Shown: positions 12,664 to 26,446, numbered from the stretch's first letter. The stretch: 62,972 bases of DNA from Macrophomina tecta (GCA_024180945.1 JAKSGN010000011.1:1-62972), one strand, 5' to 3'. Notes: generated from the letters alone by a model not told the origin. Numbers and translations: made by a program.

Positions 12664-15600
12664 ACTAATTATAAAGCTATTTAAGTACGTACCTAAATTT
12701 AACGCTATTATTTATATAAATTATGGATTCGCTGTTTTAGCCCGCTAGATAGACGCGTATTTATAGGGGCTAAAGTATTAGTTTAGCGATGCTAATAGAT
12801 AGAGAATTATTAAAGCGATTAAGGCGATTAATAAGTTAATTTATAGTAAGGACTAGTTATTCGTATACTAGTTAAAAGAGTACCTAGGGTGAGAAATCTA
12901 AGCTATCTAGTATATACTAGTATACGAGAACGGATTCTCATATACTATATAGATAAATAAAAGAGGTAATAAAGAAAAAAAAAAGTAGAAGTAAAAATAG
13001 AAGTAAAAGTAGAAAAAAGAAAAACTAGAGAAAAAAAAAAGATAAGAAAGAGAAAGTATTCGTATATTTACTAGAGCGAGGACGGTATTAAGCGGTATTA
13101 TTAGACTATCTACGGGTAGATAAATAGCTAGTAGAAGGACGAATCATTAGTATAGCAGCGTAGAACGTACGTAATTCCTAGACTATAGTAGATAAACGTG
13201 TAGTATTAGACGTTATTTCGCTAGAAGCGCGGCTGATACTAGTATTTTAAGATATTAGGCCCGGTAAAAGAGAGCGATTAGCGAGAAAGAAAGACGGCGG
13301 CGGCGGTAGTAGTAGTAGTAGTAGTAGCGGAATAAATTAGCTAGTATATTTATTAGTAGACTAAGGCATGGATAAAGGTAGCGAACGAGCAGCGTAAGAT
13401 AATAGTATAGTTATAAAAGAAGTTAGAGGCTAATCTATAGTTAAAGCGGACTAAATAGATAAAGTATTTAGCTAGATTAGCTATAGAGAATTTAAAGTAG
13501 TACGTAAAGTTATTAGTAAAGAAGTAATAGTAGTAAAAAAAGAAGAATAAAAATAAAATAAAATAGCGTAAAAAAGATGAGAAAGATAAAAAAAATAAAA
13601 ATAGAGATACTACTACTAGTAATTAAATTAAGTAGAACCGACGGCGGCGTAAACGAACGTAAATGTAGATTTTAACTATTATATACTAGAGTTTCGGCGA
13701 GATAATTAATAAGGCATAGTAGACCGTTTTAGTATTTATTAGTATTAAGATATTATTTGAGATAATCCGTAAGAAGGCTAACGTTAAGCTAGTATACTTA
13801 TTTAAGGCCCGTATAGGCGGTAATACTAAGTAGTAGTATAAATAGGTGTAGTAGTAGATTATTAATTACGTTTTTTATACGTACGGTATAGCTAGGGTAG
13901 TAAGAAGAAGAGATAGAAGAGATATAAAAAATAAAAGTAAAAGTAAAAAAGTAGAGAAAGAAGAAAAAAAGAAAAAAATAAAATAAAAAAAATAGAAATA
14001 GACTAAAAGATCGCTATACGAGTTAACCGCCGAATAGAAGATAGCGTTATATGATTTTATTAAGAAGGCTAGGTTAGAGTAAATAGAGAAAAGAGTAGCG
14101 GAGATAGCGACGCTAGTAAAAAAGAATATTAAGAATAGTAATGCAGACGATAATTCGAAGAATAAGAAGAATAGTAAAGAGGGTATAAATAAATAAATAA
14201 AAATAGTTAATAAGAAGATAGTAAATAACAGCGGTAGTAGTAATAGTAGTAGTAATAGTAATAATAAAGAGAAGAAAGAGAAGAAAGCTATAAGCGTATT
14301 AAAAAGTAAGTATTTAGTATTTTATATTAGTTTATTAGACTATTAGACTAAGAATAGTAGCTACATTAGCGCGTTAGTTAGCGGGGTAGCTATTTTAGGT
14401 ATTAACGAGAATAATAAGGGGTAGTAAAGCGTGTTAGTATATACGCCTAGATTATTAGTAGTAATTAAGTTAGTGCAGATAATAGTAGTCTAAAGCATGC
14501 GGTAGGCGGCTAGAAATAGTAGCGATGGTAGGATTTAGCGCCGGGTAAGAATAATAGTAGATTAATTTATAGTTAGAAACGCGCCGACGCCGATAAGTTA
14601 GATATATAACACGCGTATATATAATATAAAGATTAGATATATAACAATAATAGCTAGCGCGGTATGATAAAAGAACGTAAACAGCGATACGTTATTATAT
14701 TAAAGTATTAAGTTTAGTATAAACGGGTTTAGGGCGTAGGTGTATGGGTTAGTAAATGACGGCTAGAGCACATTAATAGAGGAGATTATATAGATACTAG
14801 CTAGCTAGAAGCGGGTTAGGGGGTATTTATTAGCTATTATATAGAACTAATTATACGATAACCCGAGTACGGCGGAGCTAGGGTAGTATTTCATTAAAAA
14901 CCTACGTAACCGATTCAGCGTAGACGGTAAGTAGTAGTTATTCGACTAGTTAATCGTGCGCCGGCGGGACGAGTAGAGGTAGTAGTTTATCGCTAACCTA
15001 GATAAGAACCCTAGCCGGCACCTAGTTAGATAAAACCGCGAGTACGTCGAGGTATTTAGGCGCGCGGTTAGCTAATTTAAGAAGTAGTTAGCCGTTTTAA
15101 TATATATTACCGGCGGTAGACTAGCGCGGGTACCGGAGTTAATAAACGTACGGTATTATAATATAGCTAACAGTGGATAGCACAACATATTTATTAAAAA
15201 CGAATTAATAGTATACGTAACCTAGTACTATAAGGGGTATAGTAAGAACGGTAATTTAAAGATTATTTACTAGTATTTACCGCGCAAGATCGGCGAGTTA
15301 TTAATATAGTATATTTAGTTAGTTATTTCGTTTAAGTGGCGGTTAGCGTTTATAGCGAATGGTAGAAATAGGCCGCTAAAAAAAAGCGGGTTTATTTAAA
15401 GCTAGAAAAAGCCGAGCGCGGCTAAATAGATAGCTAGCCGGTTCCGTAAGGCATTAAAGCGGGAGAGTAAGATATAAATAGGCATTAAAATAAGCGTAGC
15501 CGCATACTAGTAGTACATCTAGGCGATTAGTAATAAGTTTATTAAAAAAGATTATTTTTTTAATACTAATAAGAAGAAGAAGGCAGATAAGAAGAAAAAA

Positions 15601-18600
15601 AAAAAGAAAATAGAAATTATATATAGAATATATAGTTTAAATATATAACACATATAGCGGGCACCGTATACAGGCAATTAATAATTAAGGTAGTATAGAA
15701 GTTAAAGCTAGTAATAAAGTAGTATAGAGTAGCGAGCGTTAGATTTTACTAGTTCTAGTAGTACGCGTTAGCGTTATGGTAATTACGATAGTAGGCTAGT
15801 AAGAAGTAGTTAGTAGCGGCGATAAAAGTAAAGATAATAAACGCCTATTTTAGATGGTAAAAGAAGACTAAGACGATAGATAGATAATAGATATTATATA
15901 AGTTAATAAATAAAAGGAACGCTAAGTTTAGGGGGGTATAGAAGAAGGCGATTAAGGCGATAGTAAAGAGCTATAGCTTATTATTAGTAGTAATAGGTAC
16001 GGGGGTAGGTAAGAGCCTAGCGTTTATAATTTTAGCATTATACGCGGCGGCTATAGGCGAGTAGAATACGATAGTAGTAGTAATATTATTAAATTTATTA
16101 AGGAAGAATATAGTAGACTAGTACTAGCGAACGGGTATTACGATAGCGAAGTAAAATAGGCGATAGCTAAAGAAGGCGTTTATTATTTTTATAATACTAG
16201 AGTTAGCGGTGACTAAGGTATTTAGTAGGTTTTTAGAGTAATTAAGAAGCTGGTAGCGGTTAGACTAAATTATAGTTAATAAATACTATATAGCGTTAAA
16301 TAGATAAGGTAGTTTTTAGCTAAAATTATAAGAGTTAGGCGAGTTAGCGAGGGTAAAAATATAAATAATTATATTAACGGCGATATTACTACCGGCGGAG
16401 AAGCGGTAGTTATTAGATATTATAAATATAAGAAAAGAGAAAGTAGTAAGATTTTAAGCGCGGATAACGCGCGCGAATATATAATATAAAATAGTACGGG
16501 CGGTTAGGGCGAGTAAGTAGGGTAAGTTAATTGCCGCGATAGTATAAAAGATATAATAGTTATAGAAGTAATTAGAAATTTAGTAAAGTTAAAATTAAGA
16601 TAAAGATAAAAACTAAGATTAAAGTTAAGATTAAGGTTAAGATTAAGAGTAAGATTAGAGTCGAAATTAAAATTAAGGCTAAAACTAAGAATAAGAGTAT
16701 AAATAAAAGTATAGTTAATATTAAAATTAAAACTAAGACCGGACGCACCTAAAAAGCGGCGGTAGAATCGTAGTATATAGTAATAGTATAAAGCGGGCGG
16801 AGCATTTAGCCTAGGTATTAGAGTATAACATATACTATAGATAGTAGAAGAATAAAAAGTAAAAGTTAAGAAATTTAGCGTATTAAATATACGAGAGCGG
16901 GTGGTTAATCGTAGTAATAAACGCGTTAGGTTTAGATATTAATATACCGAATATTAGGGTAGTTATATACGCGAAAAGACCGGCTAGTTTAGTAAAATAT
17001 AAATAGAAGAGTAATAGGGCGGGTAAAAATAAATAGACTAGCAAGGTAGTTATTATAGATAGCGGCGAGAGATAAATAAGAGTAGTAATATAGTATAATA
17101 TTAGTAATAAGTACGCGAGAGCGGAGATAGATAGGTTTATAAGTAAATAGCGGTATTAGCGGGTTATTATTAACAGTTATATAGACGGTAATAGAGAGAG
17201 AACGAAGTATAGAAGCGAGAAAGAGAAGATAATTTATAATATTTATAAGGCGGATTTATAGAAAGAGTAGTAGTAGTAGCGAGGAGAGTAAAAATAAGAG
17301 TAAAAGCGAGAGTAAGAATAGTAGAAGTAAAAGCGTTTATTTACTATATTCTAGTAATAGTAGCGCGGGAGAAGAAACGTTTATAAGTAGTTTATATAGA
17401 AGATCGTGAACGAGATAGCGAAGGTAGAAGAATTAAATAAATTTTTAGAGTATTAGTTAGGCTATTATAGTTTATACTATTACCGCGGCCGGTAGAGAAC
17501 GAGGTACGATTTAAGCGAGTACTTAAAGAGTAAGGCGGCGTAGATATTAAGCTAAAGAAATAGAAAAACGAGAAATAGAATTAAAATATAGCTATTCGCC
17601 GATTATAGATATTATAGGGTATCGTAGTTAATTTACTAGCGATAGTAGTAGAGAAAGAATAGCGAGACGAAATAGTAGATAAAGATATTATAAATTTAGT
17701 ATTAGTACTAAAATAGGGTAATAGTAGAGGTATTAGTAGTAATAATAGCGAAAAGTAAGTAGATGCGATATTTAGTAAATATATAAATAAGCCGGTACTA
17801 TATAAACGAGTAGTTAAGCGAAGCGGCGATAAGATAGTTAGTAAAGAAAAAAATAATAGTATTAGACCCACTATTAAATAGGGTATTAGTATAGATAGAG
17901 TAGAAAGTATTATAAAAAGATATAAAGGTGATAATATTAGCGAGGTTATTCTATTAATTAGTAGTATTAATAGATAATAACGGATAGTATTAACGATAAA
18001 AGATAAAGATAAAAGCAAAAATAGTGAAATTAAAAAAAAATAGAAAAAAAAAAAAAAAAAGCGTAAGAGAATAGTGATAATAAAAATAGTAGTAATAAAG
18101 CTAGTCTAAGAAATTAGACGAATTTAGAATTCGCTAATAAGTTAATATTTAAACTAAATAATAGCCGTAGTAGTAGTAATAGTTATAGTTATTATTTAGT
18201 GCCGCCGTTATTACCGCCGGTAGTAAGAGTAAGAAGTAGTAGTAGTATTAATAGTATTAGTAGTAGCGATAGTAGTAGTAGTAATAATAGTATTATATAG
18301 AGAAAAGAAGAGTATAAAGAAAATAAAAAAAAAAAAGAAGATAAAGAAAAAGAAAAAAAAAAGAAAAAGAATAAAAAAAATAAAGAAATAGATAAAATAG
18401 TAGTAAAAGTTATAGTAGTAGTAATAGTAGTAGTAAAGAGGTTTTAATAGAGAATATTAGGCGTTAGTTAGACCGTTAAAAGAGTAGGTATATAATTTAT
18501 AAGATATAGAAATAGCCGTCGAATTATATATTAGAGTAGTACTAAATAAGAGTAGGCGAGATAGCGTATAAGTTTAGAAGTAACGTAAAGGCGTATTTAA

Positions 18601-18830
18601 AAAAAATACGAAGTTTAGATTATTATGTATATAGGGCGCCGCGGGAGGTGTATAATCGATAGATTAAAGACGATTAAGCGGTTAGTAGAATAAAGTAAAG
18701 AGCGTACGTCGAGCGGTACGATTATAAGAGCGTAATATTAGAGGCGGTAGTAGATATTACGTACGTAGTAGATAAGGTTAGAGATAAGTAATTATAGCGG
18801 TTAAAGAAGTATAAGAACGTAGTTAGCGTC
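12650..18830 (+). pseudogene. TLH F: RIP-dead telomere-linked RecQ helicase of a divergent family
   Basis: Although full of RIP stops, the frame is readable. An OrsD-type finger region lies near 12680-12780 (INYGFAVLAR, with Cys to Tyr change). A conserved helical block spans 14310-14500. A tyrosine-recombinase-like region follows, with Arg in TGGRLARVPEL (about 15103-15140), Lys in YYKGY (about 15230) and THIAGTVY (about 15648-15671). The RecQ-like helicase has motif I GTGVGKS (about 15993-16016), motif II as NKYY instead of DECH (about 16280), motif III LTAILLP, and motif V-VI ending in a degraded QxSxRAGxxG (about 16905-17030). A Cys-rich tail appears near 17455-17560, followed by low-complexity repeats. 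The finger-block and recombinase parts share one frame here, unlike copy C. Homology with copy C is at the domain level only. Confidence 0.78.
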
Positions 18831-18847
18831 TAAAAGAAGTAAATTAA

Positions 18848-19324
18848 TATTACGGCGTAGTCTCTACGGGTTAAGAAAGTTAGAAATTAACCCTACTAGA
18901 AGCGATAAAAGTCGGAGTTATAAAAATCTAAGATTACGTAATTCCTACGATTAGTTAGACCTACCCGCTTATTCGCTAAGATAAATAAGTAAATAGAGTC
19001 TATTAAGTACTTCCACTTAGTTACTTTTCTACGCTTAGAAGAGGTAGCGGTTAAGTATAATATATCTACTAAGTATATAGATTATATATACTTTTCTATA
19101 AGTATATAAACTATACTTCTTAGATGGCTTTAACCTTCGTAGTTAACTTTAATAATAGAATTTAGACTTTATTAGTAATATAGTCTTTATATATAGTACT
19201 TAGTCTTATTATATATTTAACTTACTCTTACTCTCTTCTTATATCTATTTAAGAAAAATTTTCTTAATAGGTTTTCTTTCTCTTTAGTATTTAGATTCTT
19301 AGAGGTAGAGGCCCGCTTATTATA
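18848..19324 (+). repeat. 5' LTR of Gypsy-2
   Basis: This is the complete 477-bp LTR. Its first 150 bp are repeated at 26248-26397. It ends at TTATA immediately before CTTTAACTACTATTCTTATA, the conserved first internal segment shared with the gypsy-1 family. Confidence 0.84.
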
Positions 19325-19649
19325 CTTTAACTACTATTCTTATAAAGAGAGAAAGGTTCCGAGATTAAGTCTTATTAAATAAGATATTACTCTCTAATAA
19401 GTTTAAAAAATAGTAATAGTACTAGAATCTTAGATAGAGGTCGACTCGGCTAAGAATTACGTTTAGAGTACCTAGGGGCTAGCTTAGCCTATATAGTAAA
19501 CGAAGCCTACTAGAGCTAAGCTCTTATAGCTTATTAAGAAGCTAAAGTCTTAGAACGCTTAACTAATTAAGTATATAATAAAGCGAAGCGCTACTAAGGT
19601 TAAAATAGTAGTATCTAAAAAGTTTAATAGAAATAGAAAGAAGCTCTAA

Positions 19650-20400
19650 TTCTTTCTACTTTAAATAAAACGTTATCTCTAGTTTAACTAAGTATAGTTT
19701 AATAATGACGTCGAAGTAGTACTCTTTATATTAACCTACCTTAGAGAAATAGCTAAGGTATAAATAGAACTATATCTTCGCGACTATTTAGCTAACGAAT
19801 ACTCTCTTAAGAAAAGACGAGAAAAGACTAAGAAAATCTTTAATATATATATAAAATTTATAGATAATCTAAAGACTACTTTTAATAACTAAGATAAAGT
19901 ACGTAAAACCTCTAATAATATTATAACCGTTAAATAATTAGAATCTATAGCTATCTACGTAACTAAGTTTTAATAGCTTATAGTCTATCTTAAATAGTTA
20001 AATAAGACTTTCCGCGACCTCTTCTATAAAGGCCTAAAGAAGAAAGTTAAAAAAAAATATAATTATTTATAAATATTTATCTATTTTTTAGAAGATAGTA
20101 GATCTTACGTCTTAGATTAACGGTTATATATACGAATAAAAGATAGGTTTTTAATAAGCTAATATCTTAAAGCCTCGCCGAGAAAGAATAATTCTTAAAG
20201 ATAAAAATACTATAGCCCTTAATACGATTAATAAATAGAATTCTAAGAAGAGTAATAATAATAGTTAAAATAATAATAAGAAGCTTAAAGAATCTAATCT
20301 AAACTAAATAAATAAGTAAAAATAGCGCTATAAGAATTAACTCTATATTATCTATAGTAGTAATAAGTATTTCTCTTCTAAGTACCTATAGAACCCTCGT
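19650..20400 (+). pseudogene. gag pseudogene of Gypsy-2
   Basis: The frame around 19690-20170 reads as a retrotransposon gag core (ILTYLREIAK near the start and RDLFYKGLKKKVK further on), with the spacing seen in the gypsy-1 gag. Downstream to about 20400 a basic stretch with Tyr in likely former Cys positions may be a lost zinc knuckle. Numerous RIP stops are present. Between here and about 21200 the sequence continues the gag-pol linker with no recognisable domain. Confidence 0.65.
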
Positions 20401-21199
20401 AATAAGAAAGAAGAAAAGTAAACCTTAAGCGCTTAGCGCGAAGTATTAGTTATATTTCGCTAAGATAACTACGATACGCTATACTAGATAGCCTACTACG
20501 ACGATAACTACTAGATATACTAAAGTAGTAAAGATATATTAGAATAGTACCCCTACAAATCTTAATAATTTGGTATAATAACTAGAAATGAAGAAGTTAT
20601 TAAGACTAATAATATTATTAATAGCTTTTCCTTAGACGAGAAACTTATAAATAGTAAAACTAAAGAACTATACGACTTAATAAATAGCGAAGTAAAAGCT
20701 ATACTAAATTCTATAGATCTTTTAGAACTCGATCGCCTTATAGCTAAGTATAGAATTAGCGTAGAAATAATAAATAAGAATAATTAACTCGCCTAGATAA
20801 TCTAGATTTTCTACGAGAGAGAATTAGCCCTTATAGTACTATAAATATAGCGCTAAAGAACCCTCTAGAAAACCTATATTAAGTAAGATAGAAAAAAGTA
20901 CGAACTTATTATTATAAAAGAAACCGCGCTCGTAATACTTTATTATTAAGAAATAACTATTTAATAGTAAGTAGACTACGACTTTCTTTAAGAGTTAGTA
21001 AGAATTCTATATTAGTATAGTATAGTAACTATCTAGAACTATATACTCTAGTAGATACTAGATAAGAAACTTAATATACTAATCTTTTAATACTAGGTAC
21101 GAAAGAATATAGTCTACTAGTAGAAATAGTTACGTACTAATATATAGACTAACTAGAAACTAATATATCTTTAAGTTAACGAATAAGAAGACTATATAT

Positions 21200-24100
21200 A
21201 TAGTAAAGTCTACGGCTATCTAAAGCTAAAAAACTAGACGGCTCTATAGTATTAGAATTAATCTAGGGGCTATAGTCTAGGTTCCTTTATATAGTATTAC
21301 GTATATTAAATATAGAAACTCTTACCGAAAAGAAACTTTAGAAATAATTTAAGATTACTAAAGTTTTACGAGAACATATAACCTCGATACTAGTTAATAG
21401 TAGATTAAGCGGAGACTTTATCTATAATAAGCTAGTATAAGAATTAAATATCTCTTATTAAAAAAAGAAAGAATTCTACTCTCTTAGCAAATTTAATAAA
21501 TAAAATGCTGACTACGAAAAAGAATAAATACGTATTAAAATAAAAGAAGTCTTACTAGAAATTAATAAATACTCTAATTAGATTACTCTTAATATCTAAA
21601 GAATTCTAAAATATAATGTTATTCTTAAAATATCTTAGCTTAGAATACGTAACTTTCTTATTAACTAGGTAAGTAATATACTCTTTCTATAATAAGGTAT
21701 TTAGAATATTATTAAATACCCCGAGAGTAGTTATAAGAATATTAAGTAAGAACTACTAGATATCTTCTAAGAATATATCTTTAGTATAAGATAAAAAGTA
21801 GCTAGTATAAGACCTAAATATAGTAACTATATAGGCGATTTTAATAGTATCATAGGAATAAGCCCTACTAAGCGAAACGATAACCTCAAATTATTAGAAG
21901 AAATATAGGACTTAAATAGTAGCGTAAGATCTAGTAATAGTAGTATTAATAGTAATCTTAAGAAAGGCCTAAGATAGAACTAGAACTATAGCGTACGAGA
22001 CGCTATCTTTTTAGTAAAATATAGCGCCTTAAGCGGAGTAAGCCCTACTAAGTTAAGTATTTCTAAAAATTAAGTATAATACTTATTTTAAAGAACTACG
22101 TAGAGAAAGCGTAAAACTAAGAGTAAAACTTTATAAAAGTAATTAGTAGCTATAAAACCTCTTATAGACGTCTAAATAATCTTAAAAGAGATATTTAGGT
22201 GTATATAATACTAAGAATAATAGATCTACCTTATATATATTAAACCCTTACCGGCGGTATAATAGAGAGTATTAGCTAGGGCCTAATAAAAAGAACTAAA
22301 AAATAAGAACTATTTAACTTTTATTAAAGAAAACAATTCTATAAGAATTAAAAAAAAATAATATAATAGTTTAGAGATATAGTAGTAACTATAAAAAACA
22401 CCTCTAATATCTAAAATAGAAACGATACCCGAAGAGTATTAAAACTTAGTTACTATTTACTAAGAAAGAGGAAAGAAAGACTTATCTAAATATTAACTAT
22501 AGAACTATAAGATTTCGCTTAAGCTAAGAACGAAACTAGCTTATAAGCCTATCTATTTCTTATTAAAGAAGAAAATAGAGGCTTTAAAAAAATATATTAA
22601 GAAGAACCTCGAATAAGAATATATTTAGCTATTAATATTATTAGTTAAGTATTCGATTCTCTTCGTTCTTAAGAAGAATAGTAAGTTATACCTCTATATT
22701 AACTACTAATAACTTAATAATATTACGATTAAGAACTAATACCCGCTTCTACATATTAATAAGCTCTAAGATAAGTTAGAAAATATAAAGTACTTTATAA
22801 AACTAGACCTTAGAAACGGTTATTACCTAGTTAAGATTAAAGAAGGAAAAGAATAGAAAATAGCCTTTAAAATAAGACTAAAACTCTACGAGTATATAGT
22901 AATACTATTCGGGCTTATTAACGTACTAATAACTTTTTAGAATCTAGTTAACGATATATTATACGAGTACTTAAATATCTTCTACTTAGCTTATCTTAAC
23001 GATATTTTTATCTTCTTAGAAATACTTAAAGAATATAAGAAGTATATTAAAAAAGTTCTAGAAGTTCTCTAAGCTAAGAATCTAACTATCGCGCCCGATA
23101 AGTATAAGTAGTACGTATAAAGAATAGAATTCTTAGGCTTTATTATTATTCTCGAATATATTAGTATAGACGATTTAAAACTAGACTCTATTAGAGAATA
23201 GCTAGTACTAAAGACGATTAAGAAAGTATAGTTCTTTCTTAGATTTATAAATTTCTATAAAAAGTTTATCTAGAACTATTTAAAGATTATAAAACCTTTA
23301 ACGCGACTTACTTAGAAGAAGTATAGCTTTTAATAAGAAAATAATTAGTAGTAAGCCTTTAATTCGCTAAAGAGAATATTTTATGAAGTACCCGTTTTAG
23401 AAATATATAATTTCGATAAACCGATTAAAGTAGAAACTAATACGTTAGAATTCGCCCTAGAAATATATCTTAGCTAGCCTAGTAATAAAGATAGATAGTA
23501 TCTAATCGCGTTCTACTTAAGAAAGTTTACCCTAGTAGAGCTTAACTATAATACTTATAATAAGAAGCTCTTAGCTATTATTTTAATATTTAAGTACTAG
23601 AAATACTACCTAGAAGGAGCCGACTAATAGATAATAGTATATTATAACTATTAGAATCTTACGCGCTTTACTACGACTAAGAAGCTAAACTAATAATAGA
23701 TTCGCTAGTTATAAGAATTAGTATTCTATAATTTTAAAATTACGTATAGAAAAGATATAGATAACGCCGCTGCTAATGCGCTTAGTAGAAGAATAGACTA
23801 TATAAAAGAAAAAATTAAGCCGTAACCTATAGTATTATAGTAGATAAGTAATAAATTATTTATTCTTACTAGATAGTTTTTTCTAATACTTCGCATTAAG
23901 TTAAACCCGTGATATTAGAAGATTTAAGAAGTATACGCTTAGAACTCTTTCGCGTAGAAACTTTTAGTACTTAAAAATAACCCGCGTATTACTTAAGATA
24001 GAAAAGAAATACTTCTCTTTAAAAAATTAATCTATATTTTAATAAGACTACGAGAAGTACTTATTAAAAATATATATATAATACCCGCGTATAGATATTA

Positions 24101-25345
24101 GGGCATCGATAGAATGACTAAGAAAATTACGTAAAACTTCTACTTTTTAGAATTATAAAAGACAGTCTAGTATATAGTTTTATAATATAACCTTTATATC
24201 TAAAGTAAAGCTATAATATATACTCCGTACGAATAACTATAACTCCTAGAAGTTCTAGAATAACTATAGTAATAAATTATGCTAGACTTTATTATAAAAC
24301 TACCTAGGTCTAGAAACCTAATTAGAGAAGTTAAGTATAACTTAATTCTAGTTTTTATTAATAGACTTACGAAGTACACACTCTTTTTACCCTATCTAGA
24401 GATATTAAATATAGAATAGCTAGCCTATATATTTCTCTAATATATCTTCGCGGATTATAGAATGCCGGAAGTATTAGTCTTAAATAAAAATAAGCTAATA
24501 AGATTAGAATTTTAGTAAATACTTACGCGCTAACTTAGAGTAAAGAATAAACTCTCTATAATAATATACGCGTAAACCGACGGCTAGATAGAACGGATAA
24601 ACTGAACTCTCGAATAATATCTTCGCTATTATATTAACTATCTATAGAATAACTAGGCTATATAGCTATCTATAGTATAATTCACCTATAATAGCGCTAA
24701 ATAAAAGTTAACTAACGTATCCCTGTTCTTTACTAACTATAGATTTAAACTAAATATATATAGAAAAGCTATTCTAAGTAGAAAATTAGCCTAGAAAGAC
24801 GTTCTTAAAGCTAAGTAGCTAAGAGAATTATATAAAGCTATTAGTCTTAACCTTAAATATATACGAATTATAATATCTAAATACTATAATAGACGGTACT
24901 AGGCGATACTAAATCTAAAAGAGAGAAATAAAGTATATCTCTTTATAAAAAATATTAAATTAAAGCGACTAAGTAATAAATTAAATTTTAAGAAAATTAG
25001 TCTATTTAAAATTATAGAAAAACTTAAAGAAGTTATGTATCAACTTAAATTATCTAATATATAAATAAACTCTATCTTTTACGTAATATTACTCGAGCTA
25101 GTACTAGAAACCGCTACTATTCTAAAAACTTAAAAAGAGATTATACTAGAAAATCCTAACGCTAAAAAAACCTAGTACTTAATTAAGAAGATTCTAGACT
25201 ATAAGCGATTTAGATATTAGCTTAAATATCTCATTAAATAGAAAGATTATAGGAATAAAGATAACTAGTAGATACTAAAGAATAATATATACCTAGATCT
25301 TATTATAGAATTCTATTACTAAAACCCTAACCTTCTATAAAGATA
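21200..25345 (+). pseudogene. pol pseudogene of Gypsy-2 (PR-RT-RNase H-INT-chromodomain)
   Basis: An aspartic protease remnant lies at about 21395-21480 (VNSRLSGDFI, from a DSG-type site). Reverse transcriptase spans about 22650-23160, with KLDLRNGYYLVKI and the catalytic box as YLND. RNase H covers about 23390-23800, and the integrase about 24030-24760. A chromodomain follows at about 25160-25340 (YLIKWKDY-like core with the Trp codon now TAG). All Gln and most Trp codons are stops, so it is non-functional. Its sequence is clearly distinct from gypsy-1, at roughly the level of a separate family. Confidence 0.8.
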
Positions 25346-26150
25346 AGGTTATCTCTAAATAAAAACGACGGAAAATCCTTAAGATCGGTAGGATTAAGAG
25401 CTAGACGAGAATTTATAAACTCTAGAGAACGCAGAGATCGCGTATTAGCCCTAGGCTTACCGGTAGACGTAGCCGCCTATAGCGTAGTAGAATCTACTAA
25501 CTCGTAACGTAGCCGTTTTAACGTAGACGAACCCTTAGAACTTTTAGAATTAGAAATATATTCTTTATTCTCTACTAGTATAGCTAGTAGCTTCTTCGCC
25601 TTCTAATAATTATATTTATCTAACGTAGCTAAACTACTAGACTTAATAAAAAAAGCCTTATAGCCACGCTTCTCTAATAAACGCTAGTTAGCTTATAACT
25701 ATTTTAAATAAGTAGTAACTATTTCTAGCTCTTTCTATTAAAGATATAGTATCTACTACGTCTTTTTTTATTCTCTTTATAAACGATTCTACTTCTTCTA
25801 TAGATAGTCTAACTTAGATAAGAGAGTAAGAAACTTTTTATAAGTCTTAGTCTTTTTAGCTTTTAACTTCTTCTACTCGCGACGAAGACCTAAGGCTAAA
25901 AAGCGTTAGTAAAATATTTTAGAAAAAGAAGAAATATCTATCTTTAAAAAGTAATATCTTTTTTATATTATATATCGTCGTACTCTTCGCGATATAAGTA
26001 CTATAATAATTATAGTCTAGAGTAATCTTATACGGCTTACCGTTTAGCTCGTAATTAAAATAAGAATAGTTTATTAGAAAGAAGATAGACTCTATAAGAG
26101 CTACTAAATATCGCTACTTCTTAGTTATATTCTATTTATATTTAGTTATA
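25327..26150 (-). pseudogene. Antisense spliced gene of Gypsy-2, RIP-mutated
   Basis: This has the same position and strand as the antisense genes of the gypsy-1 elements. Exon 1 (about 26150-25950) holds the shared NYELNGKPYKITLDY block, equivalent to the KGEPV block elsewhere. The intron ends with an ACTAAC branch motif and GCTTTTTAG at 25896. Exon 2 (25895 to TAA/TAG at 25329-25327) is 569 nt and is read in the same phase as in the other copies. It ends with a Ser/Arg-rich region (LKRLRYELVDS). The start codon is not certain (ATG to ATA). Function unknown. Confidence 0.5.
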
Positions 26151-26247
26151 GTAGACTTACGGAAAAGAAATAACCTAAGAAAAATTTATAAGAAAATAAA
26201 TAATATAAAAGAATCTTCGGGCTAAAGATTCTTAAAAAAGAAAATAG

Positions 26248-26397
26248 TATTATAGTATAGCCTCTACGGGTTAAGAAAGTTAGAAATTAACCCTACTAAA
26301 AGTGATAGAAGTCGGAGTTATAAGAATCTAAGATTATATAACCCCTATAATTAGTTAGACCTACCCGCTTATTTACTAAGATAAATAAGCGGATAGA
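26248..26397 (+). repeat. Truncated 3' LTR of Gypsy-2
   Basis: The first 150 bp of the 477-bp LTR, co-linear with 18848-18997, stop at about 26397 and are directly joined to a 47-bp TLH repeat. The purine tract in front (about 26234-26246) has been mutated to A-rich sequence. Confidence 0.84.
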
Positions 26398-26399
26398 AC

Positions 26400-26446
26400 T
26401 AAACTAAAAAAAGTAAATTAACCGTTATAAGAGTTAATTTAGGTCC
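26400..26446. repeat. One 47-bp TLH repeat unit (RIP-mutated)
   Basis: A single unit begins TAAACTAAAAAAAG (from CAAACCGAAAGGAG) and contains the mutated inverted repeat around GTTATAAG. It starts at the same phase as the arrays at 54605, 56744 and 61437, and is followed directly by the TLH leader. Confidence 0.85.

Larger units (their letters stand above)
18848..26397 (+). mobile_element. Gypsy-2: second chromovirus family, right LTR truncated
   Basis: This plus-strand gypsy element has unrelated LTRs (477 bp, starting TATTACGGCGTAG) but the same post-LTR segment CTTTAACTAC and the same gene order as the gypsy-1 elements: gag, protease, RT, RNase H, integrase, chromodomain, antisense gene. 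The right LTR stops after 150 bp, where a 47-bp TLH repeat begins. The left flank may be the remnant of another 47-bp repeat (18831-18847). It is entirely RIP-mutated. Confidence 0.85.

Noticed and set aside
17581..18018. 145-codon Leu/Ile/Ser-rich minus-strand frame
   Set aside because: It arises from AT-rich RIP-mutated sequence antisense to TLH F. It starts at a non-ATG codon and is low in complexity, so it is a compositional shadow.
20600..21200. An extra gene between gag and protease of Gypsy-2
   Set aside because: The stretch reads as a continuation of the gag-pol linker with RIP stops and has no separate conserved domain.
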